Origin: Flammeovirga agarivorans
GTDB lineage: Bacteria > Bacteroidota > Bacteroidia > Cytophagales > Flammeovirgaceae
Assembly: GCF_012641475.1 (NCBI RefSeq)
Contig: NZ_JABAIL010000001.1
Location: 806,001 to 870,000, forward strand
Length of the DNA stretch: 64,000 bases
Reading direction: 5' to 3'
Part shown: piece after piece, positions 30,793-40,174 of the stretch
Position numbering within the stretch: position 1 is the first letter of the stretch
How the letters are laid out: every line of letters begins with the position of its first letter
Notes under the pieces: model-generated
The model's database searches: none
What the model was told of the DNA's origin: nothing
The model's input: the letters and a program-made list of their open reading frames with translations, nothing else
Made by a program: the position numbers and the translations under genes

Positions 30793-31893
30793 ATGAAAGC
30801 AAAATTTAGTTCGGTACTGCTTTTAGTATTTTCAATTTTCTTTGGAATGTCCAATTCTTACGGACAAGGAAAGATTCAATTTGAAAAAACAGTGCATGAC
30901 TTTGGGGATATCAATGAAGAAGATGGAGATGCAAAAGTAATCTTTGATTTTACAAATAATGGAAACAAACCTCTAAAATTAACTAGTGTAAAAGCAAGTT
31001 GTGGTTGTACTACTCCTAATTGGTCAACAGACCCGGTAGCCGCTGGTGGTAAGGGGTTTATAGAAGTAAGTTACTCTACAAAAAATAGACCTGGTACATT
31101 TAATAAAACGATTTCAGTAAGAACAGACGGTCAACCACAAGTATTGCTGTTAACGATAAAAGGAAATGTAATTCCAAGACCAAAAGGGCCTAAAGATTGG
31201 TACCCTATGGAAATTGGAAATGTTCGATTCAAGACAACTCACTTAGTATTTACAAATATCAAAAATACTGACAAAGATACGTTGAGTACAGTATTATATA
31301 ATGAAGGGAAATCAGAAATCGCCATCAATTATAAGGATGCAAAGACACCGGACTATGTTAAAGTTTGGGGTTCTAAGGATAAATTAGCTTCCGAAGATAC
31401 TGCAACGTTATATATAAGTTATGATGCAGCTTTGAAAGGGGATTATGGTTATTTATTTGAATATTTTCAATTACCAACATCAGATATTAAGCAACCCAAA
31501 AAGAGAATCAATATTAGTGCTCATGTCAAAGAAGACTTTAGTAATGTCTCAAAAGATCAATCGACTTGGCCAAAAGTAGAGTTCAATACTAAAAAACATG
31601 AGTTTGGTGAAATGAAAGCATTGGATAAAAAATCTACTGCATTCAAAATTACAAATAAAGGAGGCAATGAGTTAATCATAAGAAAAGTAAAAGCTTCTTG
31701 TGGATGTACAGCGACAAAACCTCAAAAAACACAATTGGCTCCGGGAGAAAGTACTACACTTGATGTTACTTTTACTGCCGGTAATTACAATAGAAAAGTA
31801 ACAAAGTCGATCACAGTGATCACAAACGATCCTGATCATCCTGAAACTACGCTTCAAATTGAAGCAGATGTAAAAACAGCCGAAGAAAACTAA
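30793..31893 (+). CDS. DUF1573 domain protein (two copies), secreted
   Basis: The 366-residue protein has a signal peptide (about 1-24, ending SYGQ) and two DUF1573 immunoglobulin-like domains, at about 27-115 and 265-362, each with the hallmark SCGCT (KASCGCTTPNW and KASCGCTATKP) and the later GPG/PGE-type turn. A linker domain fills the middle. DUF1573 proteins in Bacteroidota are periplasmic or surface-exposed, with no established function. Nine nt separate it from the next gene, a membrane-anchored protein, so the two and murI may form one operon. Confidence 0.92.
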   Translation: MKAKFSSVLLLVFSIFFGMSNSYGQGKIQFEKTVHDFGDINEEDGDAKVIFDFTNNGNKPLKLTSVKASCGCTTPNWSTDPVAAGGKGFIEVSYSTKNRPGTFNKTISVRTDGQPQVLLLTIKGNVIPRPKGPKDWYPMEIGNVRFKTTHLVFTNIKNTDKDTLSTVLYNEGKSEIAINYKDAKTPDYVKVWGSKDKLASEDTATLYISYDAALKGDYGYLFEYFQLPTSDIKQPKKRINISAHVKEDFSNVSKDQSTWPKVEFNTKKHEFGEMKALDKKSTAFKITNKGGNELIIRKVKASCGCTATKPQKTQLAPGESTTLDVTFTAGNYNRKVTKSITVITNDPDHPETTLQIEADVKTAEEN

Positions 31894-31902
31894 AAATAAA
31901 CG

Positions 31903-32814
31903 ATGACTAATAAACTAAAGGTCTTAATTGGAGTCAATATCATATTGGTGTCAGCCATAGTATTCTCTGTTTTTTCCGTTTTCCCTTTGCAAAGTAACGA
32001 TGTAAAGGGAAAGCCCTTTTTCAACTTAGCGGACCTATCTCAAGTCAATCAATTTGACATTAATGGCCAGTCTATTGTTCGTTTAGAAGATGGTAGGTGG
32101 GTAATGAATGGTAAGGTAGATGTCTCACCTATGTTTGTTGGACGTGTTTTTCAAGCAATGCAACAAACACAAATCATCGAGAACAAGAAAAGTATGCCAA
32201 CGGACGGAAAAGATATTACTGTGTATGTCGCATCTACTCCGGTATTTACAGGGACCATTGCTTCCGAAGGGGATGTAATGGCATATGGAAATAGAAATGG
32301 TGAAATCTTTAGTATTGAAATGCCAGGTCAGTTCTTAAACCTAGAAGAATTGTTTGATGCCAATGAAAAAGATTGGAGAGATAAAACAGTTTTTAGAACT
32401 TCTTGGAGAACATTGAAGAATTTTGAACTTACATATAATAGAAATCCAGAAAATGATGTTAATATAACATTCAAAGATCCTTTTTATTCTGTTCAAAATG
32501 TAAAAGCTTTAGATTCTGCTGCTGTTTATCAATTCGTAACTTCCTTACCAAGAGTTCAGGTAGATCAGTATGAGGTAAGAAATAGCTTCATAGAAGATAC
32601 AGTTAAAAAGTATCGACCATTTTGTGAAATCATCATGGAAGATTTAGTCGCAGACTACAATGCAGAGGTATTTATTTATCCTTTTGATAATAAAGTATTT
32701 GCTTACTTCCCTAATTCTAATGAAGTAGGAACACTAAATACTAAAGTTGTACAAGACCTATTGGTATCTTGGCATTTCTTTGATGCTAATGACCCTAGAA
32801 AAAAAAATAGATAA
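31903..32814 (+). CDS. Membrane-anchored periplasmic protein, DUF4340-like
   Basis: The 303-residue protein has one N-terminal membrane helix (about 8-29) and a periplasmic part. The pattern FDINGQSIVRLEDGRWVMNGKVDV, followed by repeated short beta-strand units, resembles DUF4340 proteins, which in gliding Bacteroidota are encoded near ABC transporter genes. I cannot confirm the family by eye. It lies in a tight run with the DUF1573 gene and murI (2 nt to murI). Confidence 0.65.
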   Translation: MTNKLKVLIGVNIILVSAIVFSVFSVFPLQSNDVKGKPFFNLADLSQVNQFDINGQSIVRLEDGRWVMNGKVDVSPMFVGRVFQAMQQTQIIENKKSMPTDGKDITVYVASTPVFTGTIASEGDVMAYGNRNGEIFSIEMPGQFLNLEELFDANEKDWRDKTVFRTSWRTLKNFELTYNRNPENDVNITFKDPFYSVQNVKALDSAAVYQFVTSLPRVQVDQYEVRNSFIEDTVKKYRPFCEIIMEDLVADYNAEVFIYPFDNKVFAYFPNSNEVGTLNTKVVQDLLVSWHFFDANDPRKKNR

Positions 32815-32816
32815 TA

Positions 32817-33608
32817 ATGATAGGATTGTTTGATTCTGGTTACGGAGGGCTTTCAGTTTTTAGAGTACTAAAGGAAACTCTTCCTGATACTCCTTTGATC
32901 TATTATGCAGATCATGAGCATTGTCCATATGGTCAGAAATCAAAAGAATATTTGATCAATCGAGCGGAGAAAATCACAGAAGTTTTAATTGAACAGGGAG
33001 CTGAAATTATTGTAGTAGCTTGTAATACAGCAACAGCGGCAGCAATTGATCATTTAAGAAACAACTACGATATTCCGTTTGTGGGAATGGAGCCTGCTAT
33101 AAAACCTGCAGCATTATCTTCAATAACTAAAGCAGTTGGTGTTTTAGCCACTGAAGGTACTTTCTCTGGAAAACTATTTAATGAGACAAAAGAGAAATAT
33201 GCAAAGGATATAAAAGTGGTTATCCAGCCTGGTACAGGTCTAGTAGAATTAGTGGAGGCGCATAAAATGCATACTTACAAATCTTGGCAAGTACTTTACC
33301 CTCTATTAAAGAAAATGAAGGAAGAGAATGTAGATCAAATAGTTTTGGGATGTACACATTATCCATTTCTATTTGAAGATATACAGAAACTAGCAGGAGA
33401 ACATGTTACATTAATTGACCCAGCACCAGCCGTAGCTAAACAGGTAGTAAGAATTAAAGAAACCATTCTTGATTTCCCAGAAAAAGGGAAAGCCCAGTTT
33501 TATCAGTTTATTACCTCTCATGCCGATGTTAAAAACTTTAGAGCATCAGTACTAAAACTAGTTGACGTAAATGACGATAACACCCTATTTGCTTACGATT
33601 GGTCTTAA
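32817..33608 (+). CDS. murI: Glutamate racemase
   Basis: MurI converts L- to D-glutamate for peptidoglycan. The two-base mechanism residues are Cys69 in VVACNTATAAA and Cys179 in LGCTHYPF; Asp6-Ser7 (FDSGYGG) bind the substrate amino group and His182 (THYP) assists. The 263-residue length is typical. It lies 2 nt after the DUF4340-like gene, suggesting co-transcription with the two surface-protein genes before it. Confidence 0.96.
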   Translation: MIGLFDSGYGGLSVFRVLKETLPDTPLIYYADHEHCPYGQKSKEYLINRAEKITEVLIEQGAEIIVVACNTATAAAIDHLRNNYDIPFVGMEPAIKPAALSSITKAVGVLATEGTFSGKLFNETKEKYAKDIKVVIQPGTGLVELVEAHKMHTYKSWQVLYPLLKKMKEENVDQIVLGCTHYPFLFEDIQKLAGEHVTLIDPAPAVAKQVVRIKETILDFPEKGKAQFYQFITSHADVKNFRASVLKLVDVNDDNTLFAYDWS

Positions 33609-33723
33609 TGAAGATCACATACATTATTATTAACGTACAACAATTCCCATTCTGTCCCAAAATCGCGAATTTTAGAGCATAACATTCATCATAAATATTG
33701 AAACTACTACCATTAAATCAATC

Positions 33724-35274
33724 ATGAAAAAATCATTAATCACTGTATTTTTACTCAGTACCTTAAATGTATTTGCACAAACACCAAAAGATGAAGGACT
33801 AAAAGCGATTGAGGAATCAACCATTAATTCTACTTTAACATACCTCGCGTCTGATTGGATGGAAGGAAGAGAGGCAGGAAGGCCGGGAGCTTACAGAGCT
33901 GCGGAATATATTGCTTCTATGTATGAGTTTATGGGATTAGAACCTGCAGGTGACACAGTGAATGGAAAACCTACTTATTTTCAATCTTTTGATGTATTGG
34001 AATATAAAGCCGCAGAAAAGCAACACCTTTCTATCGCAACAGAAAATTGTCAGGAATTTACTTTTGCCTATCATACAGACTTTGAGGTGAAAGCTGCTCC
34101 ATCTTCTGTAAAAGGAAAAGGAAGGCTAGTTTTTGTTGGGTATGGATTAGAAGTGGATTCTTTAAACTATTCTGACTTTTATAAGAAAAATTATGAAGGT
34201 AAGGTTTGGGTACGATTAAAAGGAGCCCCAAAAAATGGTAAAGTAGGGAATGCTTTCAAGGATGAACCAGCAAAGCAAGTGCATAAATTGAAAGAAAAAC
34301 TTGCTGAAAAGTATGGTGCATTAGCGATTATTGAAATTGATCCTTTTGGAGACTTGCCAAAAACATCTAGTAATTATCCGTTTAGAGATAATAGAAAATA
34401 TTACGAAGGAGATCAACCGTTATCATCTTTTTATGATACAAGATTATATAGTCCAGTATCTGAAGCTAGCAAGATAGCACCAGTATTTATGGGTGGTGAA
34501 TATATCACTGCGGCTTTGTTGAATATTAGTAGTGTAAATCAATACATCAAATCCTTAGAAAATAAAAAAATCTACTCACCACAACTAAAAGCTGTATCAG
34601 CTGAGTTTAAATCCAATGCTGTGGTAGAACGTAAAAGAGTAAGGAATGTTTTAGCACAAGTAACAGGTAGTATGTCTGATAGTATTGTGATGATTGGAGC
34701 ACATTATGATCATTTAGGTAAAAGAGAAGGATATGTATGGAATGGTGCAGATGATAATGCTTCTGGAGTAGCCGCAGTATTAGGTATTGCAAAAGCAGTA
34801 AAGGCTACAGGTGTACAACCTAAGAAAACCATTTTATTTGCTTCTTGGACGGCAGAAGAGAAAGGATTACATGGTTCATTAAACTTCTTAAGAAACTATG
34901 TGAAAACTCAAGATATAAATATGTACCTCAACTTCGATATGATTGGTAGAAGAGGAGATTGGCATAGTAAGGATAATCAAGTAAGTTTTATCTATAATGC
35001 GGAGAACCCTGAAACATGGGAAATCAGTCAATCAAATATTGAGAAATATAGCCTTAACTTAGAGATGTTCGATGGTAAAACAAAGAGAGGTGAAGCCGGA
35101 GGATCTGATAATGTGAACTTTGATAATTTTGGAATTCCGTACTTCTGGTTCCATACTGGAGGACATGAGGATTACCACCAAGTTTCAGATCATTCGGAAA
35201 AAATAATGATGGATAAAGCAACTGAAATCACAAAATTAAGTTATTTGAGCATTTGGGATATTGCTAATGAGTAA
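33724..35274 (+). CDS. M28 family metallopeptidase, secreted
   Basis: This is an exported zinc aminopeptidase of 516 residues. A signal peptide (1-18, NVFAQ) precedes a PA-type insert at about 130-260 (VFVGYGLEVDSLNYSDFYKKNYEGKVWV) and the M28 catalytic domain. Zinc ligands and base are His327 (GAHYDHLG), Asp343 (GADDNASG), Glu378 or Glu379 (WTAEEKG), Asp405 (NFDMIG) and a C-terminal His in HTGGHEDYHQVSD. It probably trims peptides in the periplasm or outside. A strong terminator follows. Confidence 0.93.
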   Translation: MKKSLITVFLLSTLNVFAQTPKDEGLKAIEESTINSTLTYLASDWMEGREAGRPGAYRAAEYIASMYEFMGLEPAGDTVNGKPTYFQSFDVLEYKAAEKQHLSIATENCQEFTFAYHTDFEVKAAPSSVKGKGRLVFVGYGLEVDSLNYSDFYKKNYEGKVWVRLKGAPKNGKVGNAFKDEPAKQVHKLKEKLAEKYGALAIIEIDPFGDLPKTSSNYPFRDNRKYYEGDQPLSSFYDTRLYSPVSEASKIAPVFMGGEYITAALLNISSVNQYIKSLENKKIYSPQLKAVSAEFKSNAVVERKRVRNVLAQVTGSMSDSIVMIGAHYDHLGKREGYVWNGADDNASGVAAVLGIAKAVKATGVQPKKTILFASWTAEEKGLHGSLNFLRNYVKTQDINMYLNFDMIGRRGDWHSKDNQVSFIYNAENPETWEISQSNIEKYSLNLEMFDGKTKRGEAGGSDNVNFDNFGIPYFWFHTGGHEDYHQVSDHSEKIMMDKATEITKLSYLSIWDIANE

Positions 35275-35296
35275 CCCATACATGTAAATAATAAAT

Positions 35297-35338
35297 AAAG
35301 GCACAAAGATGGTTTAGTTCTCTTTGTGCCTTTTTTTT
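35297..35338 (+). terminator. Strong terminator after the M28 peptidase gene
   Basis: AAAGGCACAAAGA and TCTTTGTGCCTTT form a 13-bp stem with an 11-nt loop and eight T residues. Confidence 0.9.
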
Positions 35339-35354
35339 AGTCTAAAATCAGAAA

Positions 35355-35924
35355 TTATAGCGTATTTTCTTTTATCTGTTTTTCAAGATAATTCTTCATC
35401 CATTCTAAATGGTACTCTTCATTCATTGCTCCTGAAGTTTTGTCTTTTAGGATTCCATTGACGTAATATAATTGAGTAGGAAAACCAACAATATTAAAAT
35501 TATCGATTACATATGGCCTTTCTACACTAACAGTTTTATAACCAAATTCGCCATATTTAGCATAATAACTATGAATTAAATCTGAGCTGGATCTACAGAT
35601 ACTTACAAATTTAATATTTGAGTTATCAGAGAAATAGGATGATAATTCTTTCAGGTTCGGTTCTTCCATTTTACACATTTTGCATCCTATAAACCAAAAG
35701 TTTAAGACAGTAATACCACTTTCCAGTTCTGAAATTGAAATTGTATTTCCATATATGTCTTTAAGGTTTTCCTTTATTGGGATTTTACTTCCTAATTCAG
35801 GACCCATAGGGTATTTACTTTTTTTCTTGTACTTAATCTCATAGTTATCACCATTCTTTTTCAATTGTTGAGCTGTAATTGATAGACTAGTAAGGAACAA
35901 AAAGACAAATAGATATAGCTTCAT
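35355..35924 (-). CDS. TlpA-like periplasmic thiol-disulfide oxidoreductase
   Basis: The 189-residue protein has a signal peptide (1-18) and a TlpA/ResA-type thioredoxin domain. The active site reads FWFIGCKMCKMEEPNL, with the C-x-x-C pair CKMC, and the cis-proline lies in GFPTQLYYV. TlpA-type proteins keep thiols reduced in the periplasm, for example for c-type cytochromes. It stands alone; its terminator region is shared with the convergent M28 gene. The CKMC site differs from common CPPC or CGPC. Confidence 0.9.
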   Translation of the reverse strand: MKLYLFVFLFLTSLSITAQQLKKNGDNYEIKYKKKSKYPMGPELGSKIPIKENLKDIYGNTISISELESGITVLNFWFIGCKMCKMEEPNLKELSSYFSDNSNIKFVSICRSSSDLIHSYYAKYGEFGYKTVSVERPYVIDNFNIVGFPTQLYYVNGILKDKTSGAMNEEYHLEWMKNYLEKQIKENTL

Positions 35925-35962
35925 GATAGTTTTTGAATGAAATAGTAAATAATAGCTTTAAG

Positions 35963-36871
35963 TTATTGAGCCAATTGCTGGAAAATCTCTTCCATAGATT
36001 GTACTTGAGTATTCATCTCAATGATTGCTTGATTGTTGGAAGCAGTAGCTCTAAAAATATCACCTCTTAAGTCGAGTTCGTTGGAATAATGAACAATTAC
36101 AGAGCTGTCTTCAATGATCTCTACTTTATCAACACCTTCAACTGCTTGTAAGAATTGAGCATCCGTAGGGTTTTCGAATTTAAGACTCAAGGATGTTTTT
36201 GGACCTAAATGCCTTAAGTTATCGACTTTGTCATTAGCGACCAAATCACCTTTTCTAATGATAACCACTCTATCGCATAGTGCTTGGACCTCTTGCATAA
36301 TATGAGTAGAAAGCATCACTGTTTTATCTTTACTTACCTTTTTGATAAGTAAACGGATATCTTCTAGTTGAATAGGGTCTAATCCTGTTGTAGGCTCATC
36401 TAAGATTAATACCTCGGGGTCATGGATTAATGCCTGTGCTAAACCTACTCTCTGACGATAGCCTTTGGATAGGGCTCCAATTTTCTTTTTTCTTTCTCTA
36501 GTAAGGCCAGTTAACTCGATCATTTCTTCGATCTTCTGTTTTTTTTGCTGGCCTTTTAGTTTGTATAAAGATGCAGAGTAGTCCAAGTATTCCCTAACAT
36601 ACATATCTAGGTATAAAGGGTTGTGTTCTGGTAAATACCCAACTCGTTTGCGTACTTCGATGGGATTCTCGACGACATCATAACCACAAACTTGAATACT
36701 ACCTTCAGTTGGGGGAATATAGCATGTAGCTATTTTCATTGTAGTGGATTTCCCAGCACCATTGGGTCCAAGAAAACCAAGAATTTCACCAGGTTTTGCT
36801 TCGAAGCTTATATTGTTGACAGCTTTCTGTTCACCGTAAACTTTTGTTAGTTGATTTACTTTGATACTCAT
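35963..36871 (-). CDS. gldA: Gliding motility ABC transporter ATP-binding protein GldA
   Basis: This 302-residue ATPase closely follows GldA of gliding Bacteroidota. Walker A GPNGAGKST is at 35-43, the signature motif is LSKGYRQR (a variant of LSGGQ) and Walker B is VLILDEPTTGLDP. The C-terminal domain past about 220 (ENPTDAQFLQAVEGVDKVEIIED) is the GldA-type extension. GldA works with GldF and GldG in gliding; neither gene is in the window. A structured inverted repeat lies upstream. Confidence 0.85.
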   Translation of the reverse strand: MSIKVNQLTKVYGEQKAVNNISFEAKPGEILGFLGPNGAGKSTTMKIATCYIPPTEGSIQVCGYDVVENPIEVRKRVGYLPEHNPLYLDMYVREYLDYSASLYKLKGQQKKQKIEEMIELTGLTRERKKKIGALSKGYRQRVGLAQALIHDPEVLILDEPTTGLDPIQLEDIRLLIKKVSKDKTVMLSTHIMQEVQALCDRVVIIRKGDLVANDKVDNLRHLGPKTSLSLKFENPTDAQFLQAVEGVDKVEIIEDSSVIVHYSNELDLRGDIFRATASNNQAIIEMNTQVQSMEEIFQQLAQ

Positions 36872-36918
36872 GGTGTAAAAATACAGTTTTTTTGTGTCGT
36901 GAGTTAAAGATGTATAGA

Positions 36919-36978
36919 ATCCCGCATCATTTTAGGTGTTTTTTACACTTTTAATCTGAATGATACTGCGGGATCGCA
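36919..36978. repeat. G/C-rich inverted repeat upstream of gldA
   Basis: ATCCCGCATCATT (36919-36931) pairs with AATGATACTGCGGGAT (36959-36974) apart from a 3-nt bulge, and GTGTTTTTTACAC lies in the loop. There is no T run after it on either strand, so it may be a leader structure or protein site and not a terminator. Confidence 0.45.
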
Positions 36979-36985
36979 TACATGT

Positions 36986-38626
36986 TTATTGTATAAAAAG
37001 GCTTCCTGGATTCATGATATTATTGGGGTCGATCTCTTTTTTTATCGACTCCATCAAGTGATAAGACTGATCTCCTATCTTATTTTTTAACCAAGGAGCT
37101 AATGCTCTGCCAATTCCATAGTGATGTGATAAAGCCCCTTTGTTTTTCAAAATTGTCCCTATAAAACCTTTATGAAAATGTTCATAATCCTCTCTTGGAG
37201 AAACTTTATCGGTAGGTGTAATCACTGAGAAATATAAATTGACACCATTTTCGTAGACATGTGAAATATTGGCCATACAGATAGTATTAGGTTTGGCTTT
37301 GATATAAGTTTTTACACTTTTCCAAAGTTGACCTAGGTCCTTCCAAGTCACTGAAGTTTCTAGAATATCAGTAATCAACCCTAAGTCCATCAGAGGATCT
37401 CTCATATATGCACTACTAAAACGAGTTTCTAACCATTTTTTTGCAAACTTATTTCCTAAGTTTCGACCACCACTTTGAGCAGACACAGACTTAATTTTAT
37501 TGATTACAAAAGATGTGTAGTCTTCGTCTCCATCTACAGAAACATGCATAATACACCTTTCATTAGTTTTATACCCTAATGTTTTGATAGCTCTATCTGA
37601 GAATGAACCATTGTACCCATTAATTCTAAAATCGATTTCGGTCTCTTCTGAGTCAGATAATCTAAAAAAATGAGGTTTTCCAAAACCACCTTGAATACAA
37701 TTTCTCATGGCAAGGCATCCATCTTCAAAGTTCTTGAAAATTATAGATGTTGATTTTGAATGTTTCTGCTCATACTTTCTAATGCTGATCGTTACTTCAG
37801 AAATGACTCCTAATGTTCCTTCTGCTCCAATAAATAATGACATCACATCATACCCTTGAGAAGTCTTCGGGTAAATTTCATTAGAATATGTACCTGTAGG
37901 AGTTACGACCTTTAGTCCTAAAACGATATCTTTGATCGTCCCGTAACCCGTAGATCCCAACCCTACGCCATTAGAACTGACCCAGCCTCCAAGTGTTGAG
38001 AACTCAAAAGATTGAGGGAAGTGACCACATGTGTAACCTCTTTTATTGAGATAGTTTTCTAATTCTGGTCCGCTAATTCCCGCTTGAGCTGTAACCGTTA
38101 AGCTTTCCTCATCAATGGAAACAACCTTATTTAAGTGTTTATTGATATCAATGGCAATACCGCCATTATTGAAACCAATATTTTTACTCATGGACGATCT
38201 TAAACCATGAGGGATAACGGTTAATTTCCATTCCTGACATTTTTGAATAATTTTTTCTAACTGTTGATGATCGTTAGGTGAAACAATAATATCTGGCGGA
38301 TAGTGAACAATACCTTTTCGAAGACTGACGAGTTCACCATAATTTTTCCCTGCACTATGTTGTGCTCTTTCAAAATCTGATGTACCAATATTTTCAGCTC
38401 CTACAATTTCAGTAAAGGTTTTTACATAAGAAGGTAAGAGGTTGATTTCTTTTTCAACTTTTACTTCTTTTTCCCCTGGAAGAAAAGTAGGTAAAGTAAC
38501 TTCAAGAGCAGGAATACCTGTGTAATCTTGAATTACTTTTTTAGTATTTTCATTTAATGAAGCTTCCACAGTCGGGTTCCCCCAACGTAGAACCTGTCTG
38601 TATGTTTGTCTAAAAGCAGATTTCAT
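36986..38626 (-). CDS. FAD-binding oxidase, alkylglycerone-phosphate synthase-like
   Basis: The 546-residue protein belongs to the FAD-linked (vanillyl-alcohol oxidase type) family and is closest to alkylglycerone-phosphate synthase (AGPS), which makes ether lipids. The order matches AGPS: an early RWGNP, an FAD domain with PHGLRSS, FPQSFEFSTLGGWVSSNGVG and SLFIGAEGTLGVISEVT, then RDPLMDLGLITDILETSVTW and the catalytic-site region LSHHYGIGRALAPWL with paired histidines. No signal peptide is seen. A SelW-type redox gene lies 31 nt upstream in the same direction. A D-lactate dehydrogenase-type activity remains possible. Confidence 0.82.
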   Translation of the reverse strand: MKSAFRQTYRQVLRWGNPTVEASLNENTKKVIQDYTGIPALEVTLPTFLPGEKEVKVEKEINLLPSYVKTFTEIVGAENIGTSDFERAQHSAGKNYGELVSLRKGIVHYPPDIIVSPNDHQQLEKIIQKCQEWKLTVIPHGLRSSMSKNIGFNNGGIAIDINKHLNKVVSIDEESLTVTAQAGISGPELENYLNKRGYTCGHFPQSFEFSTLGGWVSSNGVGLGSTGYGTIKDIVLGLKVVTPTGTYSNEIYPKTSQGYDVMSLFIGAEGTLGVISEVTISIRKYEQKHSKSTSIIFKNFEDGCLAMRNCIQGGFGKPHFFRLSDSEETEIDFRINGYNGSFSDRAIKTLGYKTNERCIMHVSVDGDEDYTSFVINKIKSVSAQSGGRNLGNKFAKKWLETRFSSAYMRDPLMDLGLITDILETSVTWKDLGQLWKSVKTYIKAKPNTICMANISHVYENGVNLYFSVITPTDKVSPREDYEHFHKGFIGTILKNKGALSHHYGIGRALAPWLKNKIGDQSYHLMESIKKEIDPNNIMNPGSLFIQ

Positions 38627-38657
38627 TTTCTACTATAAATGTCAATTACTGAATGTG

Positions 38658-38927
38658 TTATCTGTCGGAATGACCTAATGATCTATCTGGCTCAACAACA
38701 TCTCTTATTTTTTGTTTTACTGCTTTTGGTTCAGGAAAACCCGATTCTTTTCTATCCCAGACAAGTTGGTCATTTACAGAAATTTTAAAAACTCCCCCAT
38801 CAGTAGGGATCAAGCTTACTTCTGAAACTTGTTGATGAAAAGTATAAAGTAACTCCTGAGTCATCCAAACAGCTCTAGGTGTCCATTGGCATAACGTACA
38901 ATATTCGATTGTAATCTTAAATTTCAT
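38658..38927 (-). CDS. SelT/SelW/SelH family redox protein (Rdx)
   Basis: The 89-residue protein has the Rdx fold (thioredoxin-like) with Cys10-Thr-Leu-Cys13 at the end of the first strand (ITIEYCTLCQW); there is no selenocysteine codon in that position. The later VSLIPTDGGVFKISVNDQLVWDRKESGFPEPKAVKQ is the family's second half. It probably is a small cytoplasmic thiol-redox protein. It is transcribed toward the AGPS-like flavoprotein gene. Confidence 0.9.
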   Translation of the reverse strand: MKFKITIEYCTLCQWTPRAVWMTQELLYTFHQQVSEVSLIPTDGGVFKISVNDQLVWDRKESGFPEPKAVKQKIRDVVEPDRSLGHSDR

Positions 38928-39038
38928 AAAAAGATGATGTTGTTAGTCGACAAATTGATCCTATCAATATAATATCCACAATTTAAAAAAATGTTTTCCT
39001 TATTTTTAAGTATTCTCAATTTTTTAATAAACGAAGAG

Positions 39039-40106
39039 ATGAAGAAAAAACTAATGACAGTGTGTGCTATGCTTTTAGGTGTAAGCACGTATGCCCAAGA
39101 CTTTTTAGTTGGAACTTATACGAAAGAAGGATCAGAAGGAATTTATAAAGTACATTTAGATGCAAAAAATGCTACACTAGAGATGAAAGGTGTTGCAGCA
39201 AAATCTGTTCAGCCATCTTATGTAGCTTATTCAAAAGATAGAAAATTTGCCGTAGCTGTGAATGAGACAGACGGTGGAGAGATAAGCTTATTTACTGTTG
39301 ATAAATCTACAGGTGACCTTACTTTTGTCAATAAAGTGCCATCAGGAGGAGCCCATCCTTGCCATGTTTCACTAGATGGTAATAATACAGTCTTTGTAGC
39401 CAATTATTCAGGAGGTAATGTTGGGGTGTTCCAGATTAAAGATGGTTTACTGACTCCTTTCCATCAATTGATTCAATATGAAGGTGAAGGACCAAATAAA
39501 TCTCGTCAGGAGGCTGCTCATGCACATTTTGCAAATTATGATTCAAAGCTTAAAAAGACATTTACTGTAGATTTGGGGTCAGATAAAGTTCATATCTATA
39601 ATGTAAAGGAAACAAAGCTTGAGGAAGTACAGACATTAAGTACTCCTGCAGGTGGTGGGCCTCGTCATCTTGTTGCTCACGGTAATATATTGTATGTTCT
39701 TAATGAACTAGAGGGAAAGATTACAATCTATATTACCAATGAAGAAGGGCAATATAAAGAGCTGGCCAATGTATCTACATTACCAGAAGACTTTAAAGAG
39801 TATAATACATGTGCAGCTATTAAAATGTCTAAAGATGGAAAATTTTTATATGCCTCAAATAGAGGACATAATAGCATTACAATTTTTAAAGTGGACAAAG
39901 GATCGGGATTAATTGCCAATATTGGCTATCAAGATGTGCAAGGTAAATCTCCGAGAGATTTTACATTATCTCCAAAAGAAGACTTTATTGTAGTTGCCAA
40001 TCAAGATTCTAATAACCTTTCCTTATTTGAAAGAAATAAAAAAACAGGTTTACTCGAATTTAAAACTATTCTAGAAATGAGTATGCCCGTTAATGTAGTT
40101 TTCTAA
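39039..40106 (+). CDS. Lactonase family protein (7-bladed beta-propeller), secreted
   Basis: This protein resembles 6-phosphogluconolactonase of the YbhE/Pgl type. I use the ATG at 39039 (MKKKLMTVCAMLLGVSTYAQ, a signal peptide) instead of the longer frame from 38991. The beta-propeller blades show FLVGTYTKEGSEGIY, FVANYSGGNVGVFQI, AHAHFANY, GGGPRHLV and SRGHNSITIF. Export to the periplasm argues against a role in the cytoplasmic pentose-phosphate path and suggests another lactone substrate. A strong terminator follows. Confidence 0.9.
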   Translation: MKKKLMTVCAMLLGVSTYAQDFLVGTYTKEGSEGIYKVHLDAKNATLEMKGVAAKSVQPSYVAYSKDRKFAVAVNETDGGEISLFTVDKSTGDLTFVNKVPSGGAHPCHVSLDGNNTVFVANYSGGNVGVFQIKDGLLTPFHQLIQYEGEGPNKSRQEAAHAHFANYDSKLKKTFTVDLGSDKVHIYNVKETKLEEVQTLSTPAGGGPRHLVAHGNILYVLNELEGKITIYITNEEGQYKELANVSTLPEDFKEYNTCAAIKMSKDGKFLYASNRGHNSITIFKVDKGSGLIANIGYQDVQGKSPRDFTLSPKEDFIVVANQDSNNLSLFERNKKTGLLEFKTILEMSMPVNVVF

Positions 40107-40122
40107 ACCAGAAAATGATAAC

Positions 40123-40157
40123 AAAAAAGCCCAACCTTTTACAGTTGGGCTTTTTTT
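40123..40157 (+). terminator. Bidirectional terminator between lactonase and META genes
   Basis: AAAAAAGCCCAAC and GTTGGGCTTTTTT pair perfectly around an 8-nt loop. Confidence 0.88.
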
Positions 40158-40174
40158 ATTGAGTGGGTGAATAA

